A DNA stretch of 62,504 nucleotides from Perkinsus olseni (GCA_013115135.1 JABANP010000301.1:1-62504), one strand, 5' to 3'. Positions 1-15,000 are shown, numbered from the stretch's first letter. Program-made: numbers and translations. The notes: generated by a model from the sequence alone, not told the origin.

Positions 1-1129
1 CACTAAGATCTGCTCCATCGATCATTCAGCGTAGCGTAGCAATGCAACACTATTGATCCGTCTAGGATTAGATAGGTGTATCACGTCCTATGATAGGACT
101 CCTATCATACTACCAAGGTTGAGTTGGAACCAGTCTACACTTTGAAGGAAATAATCTACCGCACTTTCAAGTCAATGCTGGATAGGCTAATTGTGGAAAT
201 CGGATTTTCGAGCAGAGGAGACGGGCGGAGGCGCGCATCCTACTTGGCGTTCTGTTCACCGAGCCTCTATGCTTGTGGACGCATCAGCGGTATCTTGGTT
301 AGCCGCTAACCGTTAGCAGATGTAGCTACGATAATTTGCAATAAATACAAATGGCATATATTAATTGTGATTGGCTGCTTCAGCAGAGCTGGATTCCAGC
401 TGCTGGAATCAAGCCGTTTCATATCAGTTTCATCTATGGGGAGCCAGATGGATAGGGCGCACGAACACGTTCTTGAGGACAGTGGTATTCAACGCCGCTG
501 GCTGTCCTCGAGGCCTTCTGGGCATCCCGTTGGAGTAATGGCGCGGACAGACACTACAGTTACTGTAGTACAGTACGCCGCAAGTTGGAGGACTCCGACG
601 GAAGCATGGGCCACGAGAGCGACGACCACTCCGAAATTTTAGACTTTTACAAGATAACGTCGTTGCCGTGTATTGCTCATGCCGTGCAAAGGATAATCAT
701 GAAAGGGCCGACTCGGGAGTGGTTCGGTACCGCGCGAAATCAAACCAAAATAACCGCCTCACAAGATAATAGAGCATACAGTATTTTTTTAATTTCTCTG
801 TCATTACTGCGACTCAGGTTGTGAGATTCCGTGTGTAAGATTCTTATGTAGAAACAAAAATATATCAGAGTCACTTCAATATTCGCTCGCCCTAGTAAAG
901 TTTCTGAAACGGTCAATTTTTCCACGCTTCCAAAAAAATAGAATTTCCCTGCCAGAGGCGGAGGCGGTGGAGCCGGCGGCGCAGCCATGGACGAAACAAG
1001 CAGGATGAACCCTACCATGGATGAAAGTTTCATCATGAAACAATCATGGACGAAACCTACAATGTATGAAACAGCGATATATGAATGGAGGTTCCCCGGG
1101 TTTAAGACGATCGACCGCCGGCTGTACAG
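1..1129. other. no supported gene; possible transposase relic
   Basis: No convincing multi-exon gene was found here. On the plus strand around 585-760 an open frame contains the stretch LPCIAHAVQRIIMKG, which loosely resembles the conserved CxAHxL-type segment of hAT transposases (inference; very weak). It is short and has no flanking domain. A G/C-rich GGCGGAGGCGGTGG run lies near 955-985. Nothing else is supported. Confidence 0.15.
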
Positions 1130-1162
1130 GTGGGCTGCCCACGGTGGGCACATGATTCGGAT

Positions 1163-1760
1163 AGGTGGAACGGACTAACTGAATCACTGAAGGAATATCG
1201 GTGCTCACATGACGGACAACCCGGACTGTTCACGTCCAGTGCCCAGCCCTACGATCCGGTCCCTAAAACGCTGGGATCGGCCTGGCTGGACTTACACAAC
1301 CGATGTGATCAGTTCGTGCGGGCTTTATGCAGATATCTGTATCGCCGGTAAGCCTACCTTGATCCAATGATCGGGTGGGGAGCTCAGCCTGAGGGAAATC
1401 GATGTGAAGAGAATAGACGCTGGAAGGCAGAACTCGGGTGTTACCATAACAACATCATCATATTCCACAACATGTTATTGGCGATACGGCTGTCAGCGTT
1501 CCCCCAATCGACTCGAGATCACCGAAGAAGCAACCCACCTGAAATCAGCAGACGTCCTTCGTGCTCACCTTCGTTGCTTGAAAACTCACTCGGCGTGGGC
1601 CACTCCCTCAGCCTTTCCCTCACTAGAAGACAACTCGGCCACAGCAGAGATTCGGAGATCGTCTCATACGATGCTTTCAACTTGCACCATCACTTGCGTG
1701 TGGGGATCAAGTCTCCAGTCGGCAAGATGACTTGTACGCTCAACACCACGTCGCTGTAAC
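1163..1760 (+). CDS. unrecognised gene fragment, probably two exons
   Basis: A protein-like exon runs from about 1175 to 1350 (containing SAWLDLHNRCDQFVRALCRY) and ends at a good donor, CGCCG|gtaagc. A second open stretch follows from about 1430 to 1730 after an acceptor ending ggaaggcag, with text such as NRLEITEEATHLKSADVLRA. I could not fix the splice phase between them and I recognise no domain. It may be a real small gene or a retroelement remnant. Evidence is limited to open frames, composition and plausible splice sites. Confidence 0.25.
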
Positions 1761-2635
1761 TTAAGGTATCGAGGTAAAGCGGGTGATGGCCTTGCCTGGC
1801 TGTTATGGTGGCACCCTCTCTCAAGTTTAAAAATCAACTTGTAACGATACGTGGCGAAAGACAGAAATTTTGTGCATGCGTGCAAAATAACCGTCATACC
1901 AAATATTTCCCAAATCGTGACTATTTTCGCCGCATCTTCTACGTTCGTCAACTACAGTTGTTTACGACGCTCATGTCTATCAAGGTCATCGACACTCAGG
2001 GCCTCTGGCGGAAGATACGTAATCATGGGGAGACCTTCTTGATGGCCGCTTCTCAGGCCCTCAAGATTCTGATAAAAATGATTAACGTGGTGAATGAAAT
2101 TTCCTGTTGACCCGAAGCGCTTACGTAGAGTGGTGTATCTAACAATATTGTAGTGAATACAGCACAGGCGTAACGATGTCTTTTCAAATCGGGAAAGAGA
2201 ACTTGGTGTAACGATCCCATTGTCGTTTGCCTTGTGCCGCCGCCGCCATGATGCTGATCTGAGAGGGATTGTAGGGAACTGTTCTCAAGGACGCGAGAAC
2301 ATGATGACCATGCGTTAATCACTGCAGTCCTTCAAAAATTCTTAGCATATCCATTTTCACGTCGTCTACTGTCATCCGGCAGCTCGGGGATGTATTTTTT
2401 CATTCATCGCTGAGACACGAGTCTCCGAACGTTGGGAAGAGAAGCTTTCGGCAAGACGCTCGTCTCGTCAATGTGGCGGATGAGTAGGTGCGAATCAGCA
2501 GAAGGGTGTCTCAGATTGAAACTGTCCCTAATAACGAGCAATACATGACTTAGTTATCACGTCTTCTTGCTCTAAGGGGTGAAGGGTGTCTATACCCGTG
2601 TCAATTAACTCATTCTCCTCATTATTAATTTCCTA
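1761..2635. other. no gene recognised
   Basis: The stretch holds only short open frames on both strands with no recognisable domain and no consistent exon phases. A GCCGCCGCCGCC run occurs at about 2236-2247. I see nothing else to annotate. Confidence 0.3.
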
Positions 2636-2830
2636 TCCTTTATCAATCGTGGTGGAATCTTTGACCTCTAGATCAGGCATTGATCCATCGGACTGGTCGC
2701 AAAGTTAAGAAGTCGTTAAGGAGTGTATAAACCAGAGTCGGAGAAATCAGTTATCAATTATGAATTTATTGCCGCATATCGATCGCGGTGGTATCTTCGA
2801 CCTCCATCTCAGGCGTTGATGTATCGGAGG
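2636..2830 (+). repeat. imperfect direct duplication of an intron/exon boundary
   Basis: About 2636-2690 and 2774-2828 are near copies: both read tatc-atcg-tggtggaatctttgacctc or its close variant, then tcaggc-ttgat and atcgga. In the second copy the sequence fits an acceptor (ctccatctcag) followed by an open exon. The first copy looks decayed. This suggests a local tandem duplication of a gene 5' portion. Confidence 0.5.
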
Positions 2831-3470
2831 TATCCGAGTACGTGAGTCGAGCTGGTGATGATGAACCCAAGGGTGGTGTTAATATCACTCGAGAAAAGCT
2901 ACTTCAAGAAGCTGATGCCTTCAAGGTGGGCATCTTTAGAAATCTTCCGGCTGCGCATCGCCTTGATAGATGGTCAGAATTTCTGAACGTTTAAGGTCGA
3001 AAGAAAATGATGGAAAAACTGGGAATCTTGAGGTTGAAGCTTGCGTGTCGCATAGTAGTGGTGACTAGGAAGCATACAGGAGTGCCCCGAAGCAAAGATA
3101 CGTTTGAGAAATTCCCCGATTTCGATTTACAGTCATTCTCCCCAAAGATTCCCTTGCCCTGTCTCAGCGTAGCGTGGTGAAGTTCGGCTGCTTCTGCGCT
3201 CAACTACAGTCCGATGACGAGCTGTCTTCGATTCTTCTACCGGCCGGTCGAGAGCTGACCAACACGTTCGGAGTTCTCTGCACCTGCATGACGGCAATAG
3301 CCCTGAAGGGTAGTAATGGCGGGAAGGGTACGTAGGGGAAGCTCTAGACGATTGGCATACTCGCCGGTGGTAAGCTTTGTCCTGAGAGACGTGGTGGTTG
3401 TGCCATGCGCGAGGAAAGCTTCTATGACCTAGATGATAGTTCGATGGGTGTCATTGAACAGTGATGGGAC
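2798..3470 (+). CDS. unrecognised spliced gene fragment
   Basis: Two or three plausible exons can be seen. One runs from about 2798 to 2990 (VSEYVSRAGDDEPKGG... WSEFLN). Another follows acceptor caactacag at about 3210 (SDDELSSILLPAGRELTNTF, then GVLCTCMTAIALKGSNGGKG). A third at about 3350 reads RLAYSPVVSFVLRDVVVVPC. The intron between the first two carries a copy of the GTATCTTGAGGTTG-type repeat at 3021-3047. No family is recognised. The start and 3' end are unknown. Confidence 0.3.
3021..3047 (+). repeat. intronic repeat family A, partial copy
   Basis: The sequence gaatcttgaggttgaagctt matches the left half of the family-A consensus (GTATCTTGAGGTTGATGC). The right half, CAAGATAC, is not preserved here. 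It lies in a probable intron. Confidence 0.5.
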
Positions 3471-4030
3471 TCGATCAGGTGGGGTTTCGTTGCTGCAGAT
3501 ATATTTATTATATTAGCGTATCCATCCTCAAGAATATATTATTTTTATGTATTCATATTATGTATATTCAGATGATTATAATTATAATATTCGTAAAAAA
3601 CTGTAGAAACCTTTTTATCTTCAACGCGAATCAGAGACAGTCGAATATTAAAAGTTTCAATGAGTGATAGGGTGGCTCGCGTCCTTCATGTTCAGCATCA
3701 TCTGTTAATTTATGCTACTTTTACGGTCATAATAGAATTTTCAGAAGGGCTCTTTTTTGTGATTGGGCAATGGGTTGTCGATGAAAATCCTACCGTTGGG
3801 AATCTTGTCTTTCTGAATTAAGGGGAGGGAGTCTACAAGCGTATCTTTCCACGTTGCAAATTTTGTGCTGGAGATTGAGTAACATAAGGGAACGCGGAAA
3901 AACTAAATGTTAGACCACTTTCCCATTGACCCGTATCGGAGCATTCTTGGCTGGTTGTAATTTTGTCATTACAGTTCGAATAGCGTTGGTGCTGTCACGT
4001 GGCCTAGTAGCCTATGAGCTTGGTCCCGTT
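3471..4030. other. AT-rich spacer, no gene
   Basis: This is A/T-rich sequence (for example 3500-3600) with stop codons in all frames and no splice-consistent exons. It is probably intergenic or a long intron. Confidence 0.35.
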
Positions 4031-5578
4031 CTCAGGAGGGAAGTGTTTGACAGCGGAAGTAGCGGCCCTGGGAGATGATATTAACAACCAGGTGGACAAC
4101 CTCAACGCAGCAGCTCTCACAAACAGGGCTTCTGTCAGCCGGATCTGTAGTGTCCACGGGTCGACCTAAGATACTCGCCCATTTATCTTCATGCGACTAA
4201 TCCATTACTACGCGAAAATTCAATCTGCCGTTACCTGGGTTAGCGCTGGATGTGATAATTCCGGCGGTGCTCCTACCTCTCTCCGGTGAAAATGGCTGAC
4301 AAAAATTTTTACAGCGGAGCGTAGCTGGTTCAGAGATTGACTTTTGCTCGCTATAAGTGTATGCTTGATGATTCTCTAAGCAAAAGCATATGATAAGAAT
4401 TAGACTGATGACGGGCTGTGCTGTGCTGCGGTTCCTCGGATCGTTGTCTCCGCAATCACAGAGGAAGCCGCTGCCGATAATTTCGGAAAAATATGGTATT
4501 GAAGTCAAATTATGGATTTTCGAATGATGAAAATACCTGTCCTTCGCTTTAGAATCATCATCGCGTTGGCCGTGGACTTCCTTCGATCGACCGAGTTTTG
4601 TGGCGCGCGAAAATTTCTTTCAGGTGGCGCGTTGCTGGAAAGAATCCAGCGGGTCAAGAAGATGTCCTTGGAGCCTTCGAGTGCTTGTCGGAAGATTGTG
4701 ATAAGGAATATCAAGTGTATGCAAGATGCGCAAGATGAGCTAGAATCCTCGCTCGAAAGGGTTAAAGAGGGGAAGAAAACGGAAGAGGGTAGTACTCGGA
4801 AGATGGTATCGGAAAGGGAACAAATATCTTTCATTTTCCATTCGCTCACATCTGTGTGATGTAGTGATATACATTATCGTCTGAGTATGTGTAGGAATAC
4901 TTGAGATTGTGTAAATTGTAATTTTTTCTTGTAAAAATATATTTGGTCGCCAAGTATATAATGTGGTGATATCCAGTTTCTTGTATTAGTAATACATGAG
5001 ATTGTCTAAGGTGCGCTATAGTTTCAGTTGTCATGTAGAAAATTGAAAATAGTATTAAAATAAAACTGTTACACTCACGGGGAACACGCAAAGGAAATTG
5101 ATTTATTTTCCTAGAAGACATATCTTTTGGATAGTATATTATTGAGAATCATTCTGTATACTATTTCAAGAGGCTTTCTATAATACAGAAAGTCATTTTT
5201 ATGTTCAAAATTTTTATGCATTTTTGCTGGTTCTCAGAGGCTCCTGAATTAGTCGACGAGGAAGACGACGTGTTGGACTTTGATGGTGATGATGATTTAT
5301 TTCTCGTCGAGAGCGCGGAGGAATTGATAGGAGCGATCGGGAGTTTGGCTGGCGATATGAAAAGATTGGCAGTTTCAGCGGCCGATGATATCTTAGCGGA
5401 GCGAAGCAGAAAAGTATCTTCGAAAATTGACGAAATTGTGGTAGCAATTACGACGGGAAGCGACGACGAAGAGGAATTTGATGATTTGTTTGATGAGTGG
5501 GAAAGAGAAGGATGTGGTGAAAGGATGGGGAAGGTGAGGGAGATTGTACGGAGAGAGATGATATCCAAAGCTTGAGCG
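4031..5578 (+). CDS. acidic coiled-coil protein of unknown function
   Basis: At least three exons are supported. One is at about 4040-4150 after acceptor ttctcag (LTAEVAALGDDINNQVDNLN, a helical pattern). A second runs from about 4624 to 4805 after acceptor tttctttcag (ALLERIQRVKKMSLE ... SLERVKEGKKTEEG). A third runs from 5240 to the stop at 5576-5578. The exon 2/3 junction (donor 4806, acceptor ending 5239) keeps phase 0. The last exon is strongly acidic (VDEEDDVLDFDGDDD; SDDEEEFDDLFDEWERE). The intron upstream of exon 2 carries a family-B repeat at 4594-4612, and the stop codon sits inside a family-A repeat. No conserved domain is recognised. A coiled-coil structural role is only a guess, and the 5' start is not found. 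Confidence 0.5.
4594..4612 (-). repeat. intronic repeat family B
   Basis: The plus strand reads ttttgtggcgcgcgaaaatt, whose reverse complement matches the family-B core (CGCGCGCCACRAAA). It lies 10-30 nt upstream of an acceptor (tttctttcag) in an intron. Confidence 0.6.
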
Positions 5579-5597
5579 TGCAAGATACGAAATAGGT
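5561..5597 (+). repeat. repeat family A spanning a stop codon
   Basis: The segment atatccaaagcttgagcgtg followed by caagatacgaaatagg aligns with the family-A consensus, including the CAAGATAC right arm. It is closest to the copy at 10109-10142. It supplies the last residues and stop codon of the upstream acidic gene, so the insertion may have changed that C-terminus (inference). Confidence 0.55.
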
Positions 5598-6149
5598 TGG
5601 GTTGGGTGTGTATAGTTAACGATGTTCCTTACTCTTACGAAACGTTTCCACTGTGCTATGGTCGGGTTGTGTGTGAATCCTTATCGAGTGGCTGGAGAGG
5701 CTCACAATTCCGATGATACTCATCTACGGACTTTTCCGTACTTTTTCGGGAAATTCGAAATTTAGTGTGGCCCGAATAGTCAGAATTTGAAAGTCGGAAT
5801 TTTTGTGAAATTTGGACGAAATTTTCGTAGCATTCACCTTGGCTCGATGATTGCGTTGGCAGTTTTTTGAGGAATCCGCATAGTTTGGATTATTCTATTT
5901 ATTATACCAAATCTCCACCAAATCAGAAATAGTAATGGATCGAAATCACTGCCATCTTGGACAGCTTCCATAGCTCGCGAGGTGCTAATTCGACGAACGT
6001 GCTCATAAATTTTTCCGTGAATTTCAGAAAAAAGTGGCCGAGATTTTTCCCAGCCCATGGTGTCCACGAGTTTCATGTGGTATTTTTTTCGGTAAATTTC
6101 CGGACGCATCGATTTTCCTTTGCGTACTTTGAGGATTGTTTTCCTTCTG
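5579..6149. other. no gene resolved (possible 5' exons of next gene)
   Basis: Open frames exist on both strands here, including a minus-strand frame 6367-5834. The downstream plus-strand gene has phase-consistent introns, so I treat the minus-strand frame as a shadow. An upstream exon of that gene may lie here but is not resolved. Confidence 0.3.
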
Positions 6150-6730
6150 ATGGCAACCGCATTTGGCTCGTCCACGCCGACGACTCTTTGCACGCATGCG
6201 CATGACGATCTTGAACCGATTGAAGTTGTCAGGAAGGTCTTTGAGTATTTTGGAGGCCGACCGGTGCCGGGGGAGCTGCAGACGATGGAAGAGGGAGCGG
6301 ATGTTTTCGCGGAAAAATTCGGGAAAATTTGTGCAGAAAATAGCGGAAAATTTCTGAGAGAATTCATGGTCTTCGCGTGAGCTGGTCGACGGACTTTTCA
6401 CGGCTTGGTTAATGGAGTGTTCATATTTGTGAGATGGTGTGCGGATTTGGGAGTTGATTTCGACCTGGATGCAGTGGAGATCATAAAAAGTAAAATCCGG
6501 GAGGAGGAGGTGAAAAACAGTTTTTTGTGGGTGTGACGGCGCTCGGCGATTCGGTTTTACTCCAGGGGCTTCTGAAGCGTTTCTGCGTTGAATTTACGCG
6601 GTTTTCCGGCGTTGCTATCAAAAATTTTCTTTCTTGGTATAACAGAAATCCGATGTTGATTCTTCGTGCTGCCAAGTTGAGGCGGCGTGATGGAGTGAAT
6701 CGGTATGAAACTCTACAGTTGATTTTTTGA
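6150..6730 (+). CDS. small three-exon protein of unknown function
   Basis: The gene is reconstructed from two introns that restore the frame exactly: 6377-6433 (57 nt, gtgagctgg...tttgtgag) and 6510-6565 (56 nt, gtgaaaaacag...ttttactccag). Joined exons give a protein of about 155 residues from the ATG at 6150. It is acidic in the middle (ELQTMEEGADVFAEKFGK, then VDFDLDAVEIIKSKIREEE) and ends in a basic helix-rich segment (FSGVAIKNFLSWYNRN, AAKLRRRDGVNRYETLQLIF). I recognise no family. The true start could lie upstream, because the N-terminal residues could also follow an acceptor. The phase agreement makes the gene itself fairly secure. Confidence 0.55.
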
Positions 6731-6940
6731 GGGGTCGAGGGTTGAGCTCCAGTGGAGCACAACCCTCAAAAAAACACCTTTGGAATTGATGGAAATTTTT
6801 TTGCGCCCCAGGCGCTTTGAAGTGTCCGAGAAAAGTTTCTCGTACTGTTAAAGGGGCGTTGGGGACAATGCTCATCGATGAATCAATTTGTAGCCGCACG
6901 TCACAGAAAATTGTTTTCTCGTCATCATAGCAGTTTTCGA

Positions 6941-8290
6941 ATGAAAAATTCATTCGTAGTGGCAACGGGTGTGTTGGTGATGATGATGATGATGATGATG
7001 ATCTGTCTTGAATCTGACTGTCGGACGAACCTCGGGAATCACGCTTCTGATGTCCTCTTCTCAGATACGTACCCCGGCAAGCTCCTCCGGGCATTTGATC
7101 GTCTTCTAAAGATTCTCCCCGGCCTTCCGAGTGAAGCCAGCGCGTTGCATATTCGCGGCTGCCCGTGTTTGGAGTGCCGATGGGGTAGTATCTTGGATCA
7201 TTATATTACAACAAATTCCGCCATCCCGACTCCGGTCGTTCAACGGCTGGTGAGGAAGGGTATACCGCGGTCGGTGAGGGAAGGAGCGTGGTTTTGGCTG
7301 TCTGGAGGGAGCGCTGTGGCGCGGGATAGGAATCCTGGGTACTCCAGTTTGCTGGGGGTTGATGGCGACTACGCCGAGCTGATCGATTTGGACGTGTCTC
7401 GGACTTTTTGCGGGGAGAAGGAGTGGCAGAAAAAAGGCGGAGCGAAGATTTTAGGGAGAATTTTACGAGCGTATTCGCTGAGGAACCCTATGGTTGGGTA
7501 TTGCCAGGGGTTGAGCTACATCGGAGCGCTGCTGTTGGAGGTCTGTTCGGAAGAGGTTGCGTTTTGCTGTCTATGTGCTTTGGTTGAAGATGGGTCGATG
7601 CCGCCTGATTATTATACTAGTTTGAAGGGAGCTATCGTTGATCGACTGGTTTTGGAGGAGCTCGCGAAGCGGAACGTGAAGGGGTTGTGTGGCGCCTTGG
7701 AAGAGGAGGGAAGAAGTTTCGACGAATTTTCGTTTTTGGCGGTATCTTGGTTTCTGTGTTTGTTCACGGCGACCTTACCTGTGGAAGTCTCGGTTCGAGT
7801 TTGGGATTTTTATATGACTTACGGAATTTGCGTGATTTTTCGGGTATCTTTGGGAGTCTTGACGGTCGCTCAAGGTCCGATAGTTGAAGGCGCGGAAGAT
7901 ATTAATGACTTGCGAGATCTGATAGAAAAATCGTTAAATGAGATTGGAGTTTGTGACGTGCCTGACTACTGCATGTCGTTTAATAAAGTTACTAATACTG
8001 TGGTGGAGACGCTGAGGGAGAGTAAGAGAAGACGGATGAGTCGGGAGGAAGAATTTGATAGAAAAATGGGAAAAAAGGAAGACGCCTTGGACCGGTGTTT
8101 TCTAGCTGTTATTGATCGTCCGGAGGAGTCCCCAGAGAAGAAGGTTAATGAAAATTATTTTCAAGTTGATCGTGAGAGAACGTCGTCGTCGGCTGCGTCT
8201 GGTGGACGGAGGGACGCGCGGCTGTTGGGGGAGTTGGAGGATTTTATGATGTTTAAGAAGCCTCATCACCATCGGAGGCGAAGGAAGTGA
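6941..8290 (+). CDS. TBC-domain Rab GTPase-activating protein
   Basis: TBC proteins stimulate GTP hydrolysis by Rab GTPases and so regulate vesicle traffic. The frame encodes about 449 residues from the ATG at 6941 and up to 470 from 6878. The diagnostic motifs are present: the RxxxW-type opening (GIPRSVREGAWFWLSGG), the arginine-finger motif IDLDVSRTF, and the glutamine-finger motif YCQGLSYIGALLLE. Both catalytic residues are intact. The C-terminus is charged and ends in a His/Arg-rich tail (KKPHHHRRRRK). The first 45 codons contain a run of seven Met from an ATG microsatellite, and a possible acceptor (cctcttctcag) lies just before DTYPGKLLRAFDR. The extreme N-terminus may therefore be non-coding and the true start different. 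The gene is otherwise intronless, unlike its neighbours. Confidence 0.85.
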   Translation: MKNSFVVATGVLVMMMMMMMICLESDCRTNLGNHASDVLFSDTYPGKLLRAFDRLLKILPGLPSEASALHIRGCPCLECRWGSILDHYITTNSAIPTPVVQRLVRKGIPRSVREGAWFWLSGGSAVARDRNPGYSSLLGVDGDYAELIDLDVSRTFCGEKEWQKKGGAKILGRILRAYSLRNPMVGYCQGLSYIGALLLEVCSEEVAFCCLCALVEDGSMPPDYYTSLKGAIVDRLVLEELAKRNVKGLCGALEEEGRSFDEFSFLAVSWFLCLFTATLPVEVSVRVWDFYMTYGICVIFRVSLGVLTVAQGPIVEGAEDINDLRDLIEKSLNEIGVCDVPDYCMSFNKVTNTVVETLRESKRRRMSREEEFDRKMGKKEDALDRCFLAVIDRPEESPEKKVNENYFQVDRERTSSSAASGGRRDARLLGELEDFMMFKKPHHHRRRRK

Positions 8291-8312
8291 GGTGTTACTC
8301 AACTTGACCTAT

Positions 8313-8349
8313 TCTGTATCTTGCCAGGGTAACCTCAGGATACTCTGTG
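8313..8349 (-). repeat. repeat family A, inverted copy in a 3' flank
   Basis: The plus strand reads ctgtatcttgccagggtaac then ctcaggatactctg. Its reverse complement aligns along the full family-A consensus with both arms (GTATCcTGAGGTT and CTGGCAAGATACAG). It lies 25-60 nt after the TBC gene stop codon, probably in the 3' UTR, in the opposite orientation to the CDK copies. Confidence 0.65.
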
Positions 8350-8679
8350 GTCGTACTGCTGTATATATCCGTATAATATGATATTCTTGTTGTACTTTTC
8401 GTTAAGGTGCAAAGTTGCATTGATAGTGCGGAAATGGAGGCGAGAGTTGGGCGATTTGTGGTATGGATTTTTCGACGTTTTCAGATTTGTCCCATCGGTA
8501 TTGAATGTGACGTACGAGTTTTAGTGTTATCTCGAGTAAGCGTATCTTTCCATCATCATCAACTTTATCGATCCGGGTCGCCTTTCTCGTTGGCTTCTCC
8601 GTCCGCGAGCTGTGAGATTTTAGTGGCACTCTTTGACTTCCCTTCCCCTTCCAAGTGCGTCTGCTGGCGGTGGCTGTGG

Positions 8680-11652
<2,973 letters not shown>

Positions 11653-11828
11653 AAGAATCCTTTTGCGGTTGGTGTCATCTGGTTCAGGGGAGTGGGAGAG
11701 TTTACGAGAAACAAAAAGATTCTCGGAGAGATTTTCGGAAAAATTTTATCTGTCGCTGCTTACGTGAAAGTTATTGATATGTACTGTTGGGCATGCGTGC
11801 GATTTTCTGGGAATAGAGGATTCTCTCG

Positions 11829-11870
11829 CATATCTTGGGTTGACCGTGGATGGATACAGAAGAGGTCGAA
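11829..11870 (+). repeat. repeat family A
   Basis: The sequence catatcttgggttgaccgtg then gatggatacagaagaggtcg, continuing with aaag, lies between the CDK and exchanger genes. Its 3' part GATACAGAAGAGGTCGA matches the copy in the intron 10236-10289, which shows that homology extends beyond the hairpin itself. Confidence 0.65.
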
Positions 11871-12093
11871 AGATAAGTACTGTATCTTTCTATTCATCAA
11901 GGTGCGGCATCTCTATACAAGGCGGGAAGGGGGGACTCGTCGTCGCAGCGGCCGAGCGCGAAGAGGGTCAGACTGCCCAACGGATGACGATTATGATGAT
12001 ACACTACTAGTGCAATATTGATCAACTTTCTAAATCACCGGTGTTGTGTTCATGCGTGCAGATTATTGATACCAACTTTTCCGCAACTTCCAG

Positions 12094-15000
12094 ATGCGCC
12101 TCCCTCTCTCTGCTGCACTGCTTTGGCATGGTGTTGCGGAGGTGAATCCTGTCGTCCAGCAGGTTGACATTGGCGAGGCTCTTCCCGACAAGCTCTGCCT
12201 CCAAGCAGGTAAGGGGTTAACCTTGTTATGGCACTTCGCAGAAACGGTCACATTTTTTTAAGATCATCGCGGCGACTAGCGTGTCGAAAAAAACAGATTG
12301 CAACCCCTTACTTAAGGCGAGGTTAACTCTTCAGACTTTAGTCCAAAAGATTGTGGAGTACTGAGTAAAATTCTGTAAAAACTGGGAAAAATGACCGTAC
12401 ACCGCCCCGCACGCATAAACACGATTGTCTCCTGCGGCGGACTACCGTGGATTTTCCTTCGACACACGGAGTGTATCGATTACTTTATTTCGTGCTTCGT
12501 TGCATTTTTCCCGTGCAGAGAGAAGAATGGGTGTGTCGTCCAGCCAAGGACCGTTTTCTTGCCTTCAGCGACGACGTCCAATGGCAATTTTTATGAGACC
12601 GAGGAAGCCCCATCGGTGGTGGTTGGCGAGGGGTTGTATAAGGATCTCGTCACTAGAGCGCGGGTGAGTCTGGATTTGGAAGCATCGGCATGCCAGAAGC
12701 GGCGGCCTCGTGCGAAGTTGTGGCTTTAACGCGCCCATCCATGTGCAGTATCTCGTTGTAGGGGATGTAGTAGTAGAACGGAACATACGTAGATTGGGCC
12801 CATAGTGAAGGAGATAGAGCGAGGAGCAGTCGACAGAATTGGAGTTGATGACGAGACGCTAGTATGAAGGGGCTAGTGAGCACACAGTTTAATGGGGTTA
12901 TGTTACATAAACTCATGTAGACAGTCGAGGTAAAGCTCGCGCGACGCCCGACGGTGCCTGCTCTTCCGCCCTGCCAATCCGAGCAGCTCAATTGTGTGAT
13001 GTAGACAGTTCACAGGGCTGCTCGGAAGAGCATCAAAAGAAGAATCCTTTTTTGTGCGATTGTGACGGTCGTCGTCTTTTGTAGTCCTCAGCAGAGGCAC
13101 AACACGACCGGGTCATACAACAGCTGCATGCCGAGTTGACCGATCATGGCAAAAGTGTGGGGGAGACGGGCGGAGCGAAGCACGGAAATTCGAAAGGGGG
13201 AAAGGTTAAACAGGTTGGAGAGGCTGAGAGAACCGAAGGACAGCACTTTCCAATTCTGTGAGTTTGGCGGAATCTTGCAAGCTTGCAACTTCTTGCATTT
13301 CCTCAACGCGAACTCATTGATCGTCTGATGGTTGCTGTTCGATGAGGTTCATCATCCTCGCGGTGAGCGGTGGAATCTTTCTGTGCTGGGTCTGCGCCAA
13401 CTTGGTGAAGTTTCTCCCTCCAACAGTCGCCGTCTTCAAGCTGGGCATGGTAAGATACTCCAAATCGATCACTTGATCGATTGTGATCCAGTTACTAGCT
13501 GTACTAATTCATCATGTGCCGCTGCATCGGTGGGGTGTGCTCGGCGACAGCATCCAGACGTGAGGACTCGGTCTGTGGAATTTCGTGGCGAGTGACGCTT
13601 CAGATGGCTCACGGTGGACCCCCACCTGATGTGTTTCGTCTTCATCCCCATGCTCATGTTCGGCGATGTCCTTGCCCTCGACGCCAATCTGGTCCGGGGC
13701 GGGTTGCTGCAGTAAGTGCCTCGACGCTCTTTGTGGCGAGTACTCTCGGGGTCTTTCGAGAAGAGATAAAGCGGCAGATGAAATATTACGAGATTGGTCG
13801 AAATCATACTGAAAAACTTTCCGTCGATTTTTTCGTGTCAAAATTTTCTGATTACTTGGAAATTTTGAATGCTATTTTGATGACAGCGCGTTTTTGCTGA
13901 GGCTGATGTTATTATCGGTAGTGGGAAGAAATCTTCTTGAGCGGGTTCAGCATGGGTCATTTTGTGCTCTCGAGTTGCCCGTTGTACACCCCTCGACAGA
14001 ATCTTATCGCGCGGCGTAGAATACGATGATGGAATTGCATTGGAGCCTGAAACCTGAGTCTAATACCTTAATGCATGGCCCACACCAACGCTGCCAGCCC
14101 GCTGAAGTACAACAGCGCTTCGCCTTGTCAACGCCACACAATCTGAGAACGTCCTTCTACTTCGAATGGCACAAGTCAATTTGGATTCCTGCCTTATCTG
14201 CTGTGTTCGTAGCTTTTTACTATCCCAGGGTCATACCACTCCGCGCCCGATTCGTAGGCATCATGTGATAAATATTAAGATAGCACGCGCTATCTGAAAA
14301 CGCGAAGCTGACCCGTTTTCCATTCCCTGCCTACGGCGAATTTTGAACTGAAATCCCACTCTCAGAGCCGCCCTGATGGCCAGCCTGGGCTTCCTCATCT
14401 CGGCCTTCCTCTCCTCCCTACCAACACGGTGAGGTGGTGGACGGCCGTCGTGCTGAGTTGCAGCAGAAGGCTGTGGAGCAGGTTCCTGCCATCAACGCGT
14501 GATTGGCCGGTGGCTTTGAGCGTCTGCTTCGGGGCTGTTGTGTCGGGGACAGAACCAACTGCGGCTATCTGGATACTCAGGGCTCTCGGATGTAGGCCAA
14601 TTCCGGCTGGGAGCTCCTTTCTGCCATTTTTGAACGATTAATTCCTGCAAGGGCAGCCATAAGCGCTTTGCCTTTCATCGCCATCGCGGCTGATTATCTT
14701 CGCTGTTTGGGTCGTGGAGGCTTCGCGGGTGGAGCATTGAGATGCTGTTGAACGATTTTGTACCTACAATCTTTTTCTAATGCTGGAGCGTCCCAATTTT
14801 GGCAGACTAGGAGCCATCGGTCGTTATCGATCGCGTGATCGATTAGTGTGTCCGGTCCATCATCGGTGTGTTGGTCTCAGCCACCCAGCGTTTGAAGACC
14901 TTGATGGAGACGGAGAGCCTGCTGGGCGATGGGATGCTCATCGTGCTGTACTCGGTGGCCAAGACCGAGCTGGATGATCATGTCTCACCATACGGACCAC

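Noticed and set aside
5834..6367. A 177-codon minus-strand frame as a gene.
   Set aside because: The plus strand in the same region has two introns (57 and 56 nt) that restore frame exactly, so the minus frame is taken as a shadow.
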